Source of the DNA: Bacillota bacterium
GTDB lineage: Bacteria; Bacillota_G; Limnochordia; DTU010
NCBI GenBank assembly: GCA_012799255.1
Contig: JAAZLQ010000044.1
Location: 1 to 62,878 of the forward strand
DNA: 62,878 nucleotides
Direction: 5' to 3'
Below the pieces are notes generated by a model. It was not told where the DNA came from, ran no database searches, and saw only the letters and a list, made by a program, of their open reading frames with translations. The position numbers and the translations under genes were made by a program. This document shows, in pieces, positions 1 through 6,736 of this stretch; within the stretch, counting starts at the first letter, position 1; each line of letters starts with the position of its first letter.

Positions 1-85
1 AGATATGTTTCTATAGATCGTTTCGTTTCCGTCTTCCGGTCTTGCCCAAAAACCAGAAAAGCCCATAAATCAAGCCTTTCAGAGC

Positions 86-1462
86 CTATTTATCCTCTTT
101 CCTTGACATCAATACCACCGTCTCAACGTGACTGGTCCAGGGAAACATATCCACCGGTTGGACCTCACCTGCGGCATACCCCAGACTGGTCAAGTAGTTC
201 AAGTCCCTAGCTAAGGTGGCTGGATTGCATGACACATAGACAATATTAGGCACTTTCGCCTTGGCTAGGGCATCCAAAACAGATGCCTCACAACCTTTTC
301 GTGGCGGATCAAGAACCGCACCATCAATCCCTTTGTATTTCTTGATCAGTTTGGCAAGCTCGTCTTCTGCCTTTCCCACGTAAAAGCTAGCGTTGGTGAT
401 GCCATTTAGCTGAGCATTGTACCGGGCATCTTCCACCGCTGCCGCAAAGGTTTCAACACCAATAACCTTGTTAGCCCTCTCTGCTAGGTAAAGTCCGATT
501 GTCCCTGCTCCGCAATAGAGATCGAGGACCGTCTCAGTTCCTGTTAAGGGCATTTTTTCGCGCACCAAATCATAGAGAACCTTAGTCTGCTCGGGGTTCA
601 CCTGAAAGAAAGAACCAGGCGAAATAGCATAACTAAGATGGCCAATGGTGTCCACAAGATAATCGTCACCCCAAAGAGTCTTTGTCTCCCTCCCTAAGAT
701 AACATTCGTCACCTTCGAATTCACATTGTGAACCACACTAACCAACTCCGGAACCTCCTGGATGAGCTTGGCAATTAACGCATCCTTCGCTGGCAGATCC
801 TTTGTCCTGGTTACTAAAATCAACATCAATTTTTCGTCAGAAAAACTGACTCTAATTACAGCATGCCTCAATACCCCAGTGTGGTTGATTTCATCATACG
901 GTTCTATCCCCAAGTCTTGGGCAGTACGTTTCACCGCTAAGGCCAACTTGGTGATCAAGGGATGGATGATCTCACAGGTTTCCAAATCCACAATGTCATG
1001 ACTGCCTTTTTGAAATAGTCCTAAAACCAACTTTTTCCCCTGTTTCCCCAAAGGAAACTGACCCTTGTTGCGATAATGGTAAGGCTGTTTCATACCTAAA
1101 ACAGGTAGAACAGGAACGTCCAGCTTGCCGATTCTCTCTAAGGCATCAACTACTTGCTGTCTCTTCCAGCGCAGTTGTGCTTGATAATCCATATGCTGGA
1201 GTTGACAACCTCCACAAAGCTTGGCATGGGGACAGCTCGGTTCCCTGCGATCCGGTGAAGGCGATAGAATCTCTAAGAGCTCAGCATGGGCCAGGCTTTC
1301 TTTAACGTGTACAAAGCCTACTTTAGCGCGATCACCAGGAATAGTTTGGGGGACAAAGACTACTCGTCCCTCTACCCTGCCTACACCTTGGCCTTCGTGA
1401 GTCAATCCTGTAATTTCCACTGTGTGTTCTGCTCCCACTTGCCAAAGGGCCAAAGAAAACAC
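86..1462 (-). CDS. rlmD: 23S rRNA (uracil-5-)-methyltransferase, RlmD/RumA (TrmA) family
   Basis: S-adenosylmethionine-dependent methyltransferase that makes 5-methyluridine in 23S rRNA. A TRAM-type RNA-binding domain covers about residues 12-65. Four cysteines expected to hold a [4Fe-4S] cluster are at C77, C83, C86 (CGGCQLQH) and C163. The Rossmann SAM motif DLYCGAGTIG lies near residue 315, LDPPRKGC near 385, and the catalytic cysteine is C412 in YVSCNPATLARD. Length (458 aa) is normal for the family. The listed start is a GTG only just after AAAGGAA, so the true start may be one of several in-frame TTG/GTG codons a few residues in. It follows directly on the terminator of the U32 peptidase gene. 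Firmicutes often carry several paralogues (RlmCD-like), so the target uridine is not certain. Confidence 0.9.
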   Translation of the reverse strand: MFSLALWQVGAEHTVEITGLTHEGQGVGRVEGRVVFVPQTIPGDRAKVGFVHVKESLAHAELLEILSPSPDRREPSCPHAKLCGGCQLQHMDYQAQLRWKRQQVVDALERIGKLDVPVLPVLGMKQPYHYRNKGQFPLGKQGKKLVLGLFQKGSHDIVDLETCEIIHPLITKLALAVKRTAQDLGIEPYDEINHTGVLRHAVIRVSFSDEKLMLILVTRTKDLPAKDALIAKLIQEVPELVSVVHNVNSKVTNVILGRETKTLWGDDYLVDTIGHLSYAISPGSFFQVNPEQTKVLYDLVREKMPLTGTETVLDLYCGAGTIGLYLAERANKVIGVETFAAAVEDARYNAQLNGITNASFYVGKAEDELAKLIKKYKGIDGAVLDPPRKGCEASVLDALAKAKVPNIVYVSCNPATLARDLNYLTSLGYAAGEVQPVDMFPWTSHVETVVLMSRKEDK

Positions 1463-1469
1463 TTCCTTT

Positions 1470-1496
1470 CAAAAAGCCGAGAACTAGTCTCGGCTC
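1470..1496 (-). terminator. Intrinsic terminator after the U32 peptidase gene
   Basis: Read on the minus strand, AGCCGAGA, a CTAG loop and TTCTCGGCT form a stem of about 8-9 bp followed by five T. It ends only about 8 bases before the rlmD start, so any rlmD expression from upstream has to read through it. Confidence 0.85.
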
Positions 1497-1509
1497 ACTA
1501 TCAAATCTT

Positions 1510-2721
1510 TTAACCGCGGTTGATGCGAAGCATAGAATATGGTTGAACTGCTTCCATGGGAATACGCACTGTGAAGTTCGCATGGGCTTCATTAAGCTCT
1601 TCTTCCGGTTCCAAGCGAATCATCTGGGTAATTGTGTGAGAAACAATGGGTCCCCGAGGTTGCATCACTTCCACCTCTTCACCCACCAAAAGGCGATTGC
1701 GTACTCCTACAATGGCCTCCCCTTTTTCCTCATCATAACTCTCTACAACCCCAACCACATCATATTCTCTAATATAAGAGCCGGTTGGCCGATGGATACC
1801 AGCATCGGAAGGAACAAAGAACCCTGACCAGTAAGGTCGATGACTTACCTTGTCCAACTCATCCAAAAGTTCTTGGGGAAGCACATAGTTTTCCGGATCT
1901 GCAGCATAGAGATCTAACGCTTGCCGATAAGCCCGCACCACAGTTGCCACGTAATACGAACTCTTCATACGCCCTTCGATCTTTAAGCTATCCACGCCGA
2001 TTTTTACCAAATCGGGAATGTACTCGATTAGACGAAGGTCCTTGGAATTAAAGATATGGGTACCACCATCATCTTCTTCGATGGGCATGTACTCACCTGG
2101 TCTTGTCTCTTCCATCACCGCGTAGCGCCAACGACAACTCTGAGCACACTCACCGCGATTTGCATCTCGACCAGTTAACACATTGCTCAACAAGCACCTA
2201 CCTGAATAAGCAACGCACATGGCACCATGGACAAAGACCTCAATTTCCACATTGGTTTCTTGACACACCTTGGCAATCTCTTCTCGAGTCAATTCTCTAG
2301 CCATTACCAAGCGGGAAAAACCAAGTTCTTCCCACACCTTGGCGGCCTGATAGTTGACTGTGTTGGCCTGAGTACTCAAATGTACCGGAATACTAGGCGC
2401 ATACTGCTTTGCTAAGGCAAACACGCCCACATCAGCCACTATGATGCCATCCACTTTCAGTTCTTCCAGTTTCGTCAAATACTCTGGAAGCATATCTATT
2501 TCATTGTTATGGGCAAAGACATTTACTGTAACATAGATCTTTACCCCACGACCATGGGCTATGGCTAAAACCTCTTGCAACTCCTCCATACTGAAGTTAC
2601 CCGCCTTAGCCCTCATACCAAAAGCTTTCCCTGCTAGATACAAAGCATCGGCACCGTATTCCATGGCAACCAATGCCTTTTCCATATTGCCTGCTGGGGC
2701 CAAAATTTCTGGAATCTTCAC
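1510..2721 (-). CDS. U32 family peptidase-like protein (YrrO/TrhP type, tRNA hydroxylation)
   Basis: Member of the U32 'peptidase' family (PF01136). Characterised bacterial members (TrhP/YegQ, YrrN/YrrO) take part in 5-hydroxyuridine formation at the tRNA wobble base rather than proteolysis. The N-terminal part is a TIM-barrel-like domain starting EILAPAGN. The family signature VFVHGAMCVAYSGRC lies at about residues 162-176, and C169, C176, C192 and C196 are the candidate Fe-S ligands. SLKIEGRMKS follows near residue 245 and the C-terminal beta domain ends the 403 aa protein. In Bacillus two paralogues (yrrN, yrrO) stand downstream of mltG; here there is one full-length copy, 13 bp after mltG. 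Its exact tRNA product is inferred from the family. Confidence 0.85.
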   Translation of the reverse strand: MKIPEILAPAGNMEKALVAMEYGADALYLAGKAFGMRAKAGNFSMEELQEVLAIAHGRGVKIYVTVNVFAHNNEIDMLPEYLTKLEELKVDGIIVADVGVFALAKQYAPSIPVHLSTQANTVNYQAAKVWEELGFSRLVMARELTREEIAKVCQETNVEIEVFVHGAMCVAYSGRCLLSNVLTGRDANRGECAQSCRWRYAVMEETRPGEYMPIEEDDGGTHIFNSKDLRLIEYIPDLVKIGVDSLKIEGRMKSSYYVATVVRAYRQALDLYAADPENYVLPQELLDELDKVSHRPYWSGFFVPSDAGIHRPTGSYIREYDVVGVVESYDEEKGEAIVGVRNRLLVGEEVEVMQPRGPIVSHTITQMIRLEPEEELNEAHANFTVRIPMEAVQPYSMLRINRG

Positions 2722-2734
2722 TACCTTGTCCTCC

Positions 2735-3787
2735 CTAATAACCTAAAAGACGCCGAGCACGCAAATGTTCATTATAAGTTCTCGTAAACTCATGAGTGCC
2801 ATCTCGCCTACTGACAAAAAAGAAATAATCCGTTTCAGCTGGGTTTAGCACCGCCAGCATAGAAGCAAGCCCTGGGCTGGCAATGGGTCCCGGCGGTAAA
2901 CCACGGTTACGATAAGTGTTGTAAGGCGAATCAATCTCTAAATCACGATATAGCACCTGCGGGCGTTCTTCGGCGGTTACGTACCGTACCGTAGGATCTG
3001 CTTGAAGGGGCATATCAATGGCAAGTCTGTTGAGATAGACTGAAGCAACGATGGGTCTCTCCCGGTCTACCATGATTTCCCGTTCTACAATGGATGCTAG
3101 TGTGACAACTTCATGCAGAGTAAACTCACTTTCTGCCAGTAACGGCACAATCTCTTTTGTGGTAACCTCGATAAAACGATCCACCATCTGACCGATTAAG
3201 TCCTCTTCCCTCTGCCCCTCTGAAAAATAATACGTATCAGGGAACAAATATCCCTCTAGGGAATCAATGGGCAGTTCAATTGGGAGACTCTCTCCAAAAA
3301 CCAGCTGAGCGTTAGAGGCCAACTCAATAAACCGTTCTCGATCAGCCAAGCCCCGTTCTTCCAACACGGTAGCAATTTGCTTGATCTCAAATCCTTCCGG
3401 AATGACCACCCGTACAGTAGTGATCTTACCGGAGACCAAGTGTTCAATGATTTCCAAGGGCCTCATCTGGGCATTAAGTAGGTAAGAACCAGCCTGGAGA
3501 CTTTGTTCAGCACCTTCCAACTTGATCAAGAACCGAAAGAGGTTGGGATTGGCAATCAAACCCTCTTCCGCTAAGAGATTTGCTATCTGAGTCGCTCCTA
3601 TTCCCTGCGGAATCTTTACAACTTTGCTTAAAGAAGCAGGATCAGTACTTAATGGACGGTTGCCCACCACAATGACAGTGGCAAGCGACATTGCAACTAA
3701 AATGGCTCCTAAAAGTAGCATTATGAACATAAAACGGACCGCGTTAAGCCAGGTCCGTTTCGACGTTGCTTGCATACATTCGGGCAT
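2735..3787 (-). CDS. mltG: Endolytic murein transglycosylase MltG (YceG family)
   Basis: Membrane-anchored lytic transglycosylase that cleaves nascent peptidoglycan strands and releases them from the synthase complex. A short cytoplasmic N-terminus is followed by one transmembrane helix at about residues 17-42. The LysM-like part follows and then the YceG catalytic domain. The catalytic glutamate is E235 in LASIVERE, and SPYNTYRNRGLPPGPIA closes the active site region. The start was set at 3787 because GGGGGTG stands 6 bases ahead of that ATG; a longer in-frame extension lacks such a site. It gives 350 aa, typical length. The order ruvX, DUF1292, mltG, U32 matches Bacillus yrrK-yrzB-yrrL-yrrO. 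Confidence 0.93.
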   Translation of the reverse strand: MPECMQATSKRTWLNAVRFMFIMLLLGAILVAMSLATVIVVGNRPLSTDPASLSKVVKIPQGIGATQIANLLAEEGLIANPNLFRFLIKLEGAEQSLQAGSYLLNAQMRPLEIIEHLVSGKITTVRVVIPEGFEIKQIATVLEERGLADRERFIELASNAQLVFGESLPIELPIDSLEGYLFPDTYYFSEGQREEDLIGQMVDRFIEVTTKEIVPLLAESEFTLHEVVTLASIVEREIMVDRERPIVASVYLNRLAIDMPLQADPTVRYVTAEERPQVLYRDLEIDSPYNTYRNRGLPPGPIASPGLASMLAVLNPAETDYFFFVSRRDGTHEFTRTYNEHLRARRLLGY

Positions 3788-3822
3788 AGAGTACACCCCC
3801 AAAAGAAGCAAATTCTGGCGGC

Positions 3823-4107
3823 TTATTCCTCAGACTCTAAGACCGCTACTACTCTGTCAAACTCCTCATCATCTTCGATGTCCATGAGAAACTCTTCACC
3901 ATTCTCATCTACTTCAACCTTAAAAATAAACGCTTCCCCTTCAGGATCCTCCTCGGGCAATAAAACAGCGTAAAACTGATCGTCTACTTCTAGGTACTCC
4001 AACACGGTAAACTCGTGTTCAGTGCCATCTTCATCCACCAAGACAATAGTGTTTTCAAAATCGTGGTCATGGTCATGGTTGTGATCGTGATCATGTGTAT
4101 TAGACAT
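3823..4107 (-). CDS. DUF1292 family protein with a His/Asp-rich N-terminus
   Basis: Small acidic protein (94 aa) of the DUF1292 family (Bacillus YrzB), whose function is unknown. The body shows the family pattern: NTIVLVDEDGTEHEFTVLEY, then DDQFYAVLLP and a strand rich in Glu/Asp. Residues about 5-16 are an alternating His-Asp tract (HDHDHNHDHDHD), which the core domain does not need and which could bind Zn, Ni or Co ions; that is inference. It sits between ruvX and mltG as in Bacillus and has a strong site (GGGAGGAG) before the ATG. Confidence 0.85.
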   Translation of the reverse strand: MSNTHDHDHNHDHDHDFENTIVLVDEDGTEHEFTVLEYLEVDDQFYAVLLPEEDPEGEAFIFKVEVDENGEEFLMDIEDDEEFDRVVAVLESEE

Positions 4108-4137
4108 AACTACACTCCTCCCTTTAAATGCTAGCTT

Positions 4138-4548
4138 TTACTGCTTACGATCCAAATATGCCTGCAAAATGACTGTTGCAGCCACCTGATCAATTACTTT
4201 ACGGCGCTTAGCCCTACTCACGTCTCCTTCTAGTAGAATCCGCTCAGCGGATACGGTAGAAAACCGTTCATCCCAATATTCTACCGGTAGTGCAAATTCC
4301 CTTTCCAATACAGAGGCAAATTGGTAAATCTTTTCCGTTTCAGGACCATAGCTGCCATCTGTCCTCCGGGGCAAACCCAAGACAAACTTGTCTACTTGGT
4401 ACTCCTCCACCAGATCCCTGAGCGCAGCCAAATCCTTTTCCAAGCTGGTCCGTCTAACAACAGTGACCCCCTGGGCTGTCCAGCCCATTAAGTCACTTAC
4501 CGCTATACCAATTGTTTTTTCGCCCACATCTAAACCAAGTATCCTCAA
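4138..4548 (-). CDS. ruvX: Pre-16S rRNA nuclease / Holliday junction resolvase-like protein RuvX (YqgF)
   Basis: RNase H-fold nuclease of the YqgF family. It is thought to finish 16S rRNA 5' end maturation and was earlier called a Holliday junction resolvase. The acidic site begins with D7 in GLDVGEKTIG. The middle shows LGLPRRTDGS and YWDERFST, and RRKVIDQVAATVILQ carries the last conserved Asp. Length 136 aa is typical. The start is TTG with AGGAGAG six bases upstream. It follows the aldo/keto reductase gene by 11 bp and precedes the DUF1292 gene. Confidence 0.92.
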   Translation of the reverse strand: MRILGLDVGEKTIGIAVSDLMGWTAQGVTVVRRTSLEKDLAALRDLVEEYQVDKFVLGLPRRTDGSYGPETEKIYQFASVLEREFALPVEYWDERFSTVSAERILLEGDVSRAKRRKVIDQVAATVILQAYLDRKQ

Positions 4549-4559
4549 TCTTAACTCTC

Positions 4560-5504
4560 CTAGATCACTTTAATGGCGAATTCTGGGCAACTGGCACCAC
4601 AATATCCGCAAAATACGCATTGCTCCCTAAAGGCTACAACTGCCTTGCCTTCTGTAATCTCTAAAGCACCATTCGGACAAGCTTTTACGCAGGCTCCACA
4701 ACCGAGACACCAATCATCAATGTGTAAACGCCTCGTGGCGGCTTCAGGTCTTGGCAGATCGCGCCTTCCCTTAAAAAAGGCCACATTATGTTCTACCTCA
4801 GATAAACTCTTCATGCCAACTGCAATGGAATGGACTTCTGGAATCCCAAGTAAGTACTCCAGTGCTTCGGACCAGGTTCTCAACAAGTGACCTCCACCTA
4901 AAGGCTTCATGGCGTATAATCCCTTCCCGGCTCGGGTAGCTTGGATAATCGCCGCCAACATCTCATCTCTGGTTCCACCTTGAATTCCGATGCCCGTCAA
5001 ATTAATCAAGGGCGAAATCACGTCTATCTCAGGTATGGCACTTGCAGCCAGCACACCTTGCACATGATGGGTGGAGATGCCAACTGCCTGAACTATTCCT
5101 GCCTTCTTAGCCTCCCAGAGAGTTTCTAAGGCTGGCCAATGGCCCCGTAAAGTATGGCTAGACTCTTGTTCATGGAGGAGAAAAACGGGGATGACATCCA
5201 AACCCAGACCCTGTTGTGCCTGTTCTAAGCTACGCAACATACCGTCACGAGAATAGGCATATGACTTGGTCGCCACAACAACCCGTTCAGAGGCGGCAAA
5301 TCCCTCCAGAGCCAAACGAATATGCTCATAAGTGTCATATAACTCTGCTGTATCAATAAAATTAACGCCCAGTTCCAAGGCCCGTCGCAAAATTCGGCTT
5401 CCTTCCTGTGGTGAAAGCCCTCTTTGCAGGGGACCAATGGTTAGGGCGCCAAAACATAATTTTGAAACACGAAGGCCAGTACGGCCCAATTCTACATATT
5501 CCAA
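4560..5504 (-). CDS. Aldo/keto reductase with C-terminal 2x[4Fe-4S] ferredoxin domain
   Basis: NAD(P)H-type aldo/keto reductase barrel joined to a bacterial ferredoxin domain. The barrel starts YVELGRTGLRVSKLCFGA, and the catalytic set is visible as DTAELY (Asp, Tyr), ATKSYA (Lys) and FLLHEQ (His). The last 60 residues contain CLGCGACVKACP and CVFCGYCGASCP, two cluster-binding motifs. The fusion suggests electron exchange between ferredoxin clusters and a carbonyl substrate, but the substrate is unknown. I moved the start to the TTG at 5504, because AGGAGA lies six bases upstream and a longer frame would overlap degV by 64 bp. That gives 314 aa. This gene and degV lie between ireB and ruvX, where Bacillus has neither. 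Confidence 0.85.
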   Translation of the reverse strand: MEYVELGRTGLRVSKLCFGALTIGPLQRGLSPQEGSRILRRALELGVNFIDTAELYDTYEHIRLALEGFAASERVVVATKSYAYSRDGMLRSLEQAQQGLGLDVIPVFLLHEQESSHTLRGHWPALETLWEAKKAGIVQAVGISTHHVQGVLAASAIPEIDVISPLINLTGIGIQGGTRDEMLAAIIQATRAGKGLYAMKPLGGGHLLRTWSEALEYLLGIPEVHSIAVGMKSLSEVEHNVAFFKGRRDLPRPEAATRRLHIDDWCLGCGACVKACPNGALEITEGKAVVAFREQCVFCGYCGASCPEFAIKVI

Positions 5505-5515
5505 GCCAGATCTCC

Positions 5516-6355
5516 TCAACTTAATCGTTTGAACAAAACACCCAGCGTATTGGGACCGCAATGATTGGAAATAGTGCAACCTGCCTCAGTAACAATTATC
5601 TCTTCAAACTCTCCATTTTCTTCAACCAATGAACGGACAAGAGCCACAATTTCAGGGTGGCAACCTGCATGGGTAATGAACATTCGACTTCGATCTAGGT
5701 TACCATTCTGCTGCAAACGATCCAAAACGTATAACTTGACAGCTTTCTCAAAGTTGCCCCGATACTTACGCCCCACAATCATGACTCCATTACGCACTTC
5801 TATGCTGGGTTTTAAACGTAAGATCTTGGCTCCCTGGGCAGTAACGGACGAACAACGCCCACCTTTGGCCAGATAATCTAGCTGATCGATAATAAAGCTA
5901 GAATCAATCTTGGGCACCATATCTTCAAGGGTGACTGCGATCTTGTCTGCCTCCATTCCTTGGGCAGCTAATCTAGCTGCCTCATAAACCAAATGACCAC
6001 TTCCAGTCGAAAGGTTTGCAGAATCAATCACTGTAACGTTGGAAAAGTCTCGAGAAGCCAATAAAGCATTATTATAACAAGAAGAAAACTGAGAGCCTAA
6101 GCAAATATGGACAACCTCATCGCCATTGGCGGTCAACTTCTGAAAGTGATTCTGGTATTCAAAAATGTTTACTGCACCGGTTTTGCAGGTTTTTCCCGCA
6201 TCTACATATGAAAAAATATCCTTCGGGCGAATGTCCACACCATCTCTGAACACCTCGTCGCCCACCGTGATGCTCAGGGGAGTAATAGAAATACCAAGAT
6301 CCTCTATTATGTCCGCCGAAAGATCACAGGTACTGTCTGCGCTAATCCGTGTCAA
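5516..6355 (-). CDS. DegV family fatty-acid-binding protein
   Basis: DegV-family protein; characterised members (FakB) bind a fatty acid for phosphorylation by the FakA kinase. The N-terminal motif ISADSTCDL, then TGAVN near residue 60, CLGSQFSSCYN near 85 and the C-terminal TEAGCTISNHCGPNTLGV are family features. About 279 aa, normal. The start could be GTG at 6364, but the TTG at 6355 has AAAGGAG eight bases ahead, which fits better. No fakA is in the window, so the partner kinase must be elsewhere. It lies 11 bp before the aldo/keto reductase, suggesting joint expression. Confidence 0.87.
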   Translation of the reverse strand: MTRISADSTCDLSADIIEDLGISITPLSITVGDEVFRDGVDIRPKDIFSYVDAGKTCKTGAVNIFEYQNHFQKLTANGDEVVHICLGSQFSSCYNNALLASRDFSNVTVIDSANLSTGSGHLVYEAARLAAQGMEADKIAVTLEDMVPKIDSSFIIDQLDYLAKGGRCSSVTAQGAKILRLKPSIEVRNGVMIVGRKYRGNFEKAVKLYVLDRLQQNGNLDRSRMFITHAGCHPEIVALVRSLVEENGEFEEIIVTEAGCTISNHCGPNTLGVLFKRLS

Positions 6356-6428
6356 CCGATACACTCCTTTGCCGTCAAACGAGAACCAGTGCGGGCCGTT
6401 AGTCCACTAACAGCCCCATACCTCAACA

Positions 6429-6695
6429 TTATCCGTTTCGCTTGAGATAGTGTGTCACGAGTTCTTCTAGGATTACATCCCTATCTAGTTGTGCAATGAG
6501 AGAACGGGCATTTTTGTGATTTGTGATGAATGTTGGATCTCCCGACATCAGGTAACCTACGATCTGTCCGAAGGGATTATAACCTTTATCCTGCAGTGCC
6601 TCATACACCTGCTGCAAAACGGTCCTTACCTCTGAAGAATCCTCCTCAAACGCCTTATAACTAAATAATGACGTCTTGTCGTGAGCCTCACTCAT
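6429..6695 (-). CDS. ireB: IreB family regulatory phosphoprotein (DUF965, YrzL)
   Basis: Small protein (88 aa) of the IreB family. In Enterococcus IreB is a substrate of the PASTA Ser/Thr kinase IreK and tunes cephalosporin resistance. Family features are the conserved [27 protein letters not shown] stretch (about residues 38-64) and RDVILEELV at the end. The residues phosphorylated in IreB are near the N-terminus; here S7/T8 or nearby Ser are candidates by analogy. It follows alaS by 41 bp, the conserved Firmicute arrangement, with GAGGAGGG before the ATG. Confidence 0.9.
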   Translation of the reverse strand: MSEAHDKTSLFSYKAFEEDSSEVRTVLQQVYEALQDKGYNPFGQIVGYLMSGDPTFITNHKNARSLIAQLDRDVILEELVTHYLKRNG

Positions 6696-6736
6696 AGTTT
6701 CCCTCCTCTTGCACTTGTCTCTTTATCTTTATTCCC

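Noticed and set aside
1..85. Possible gene fragment or regulatory site at the left edge
   Set aside because: I see neither a credible reading frame nor a terminator in these 85 bases after the rlmD stop.
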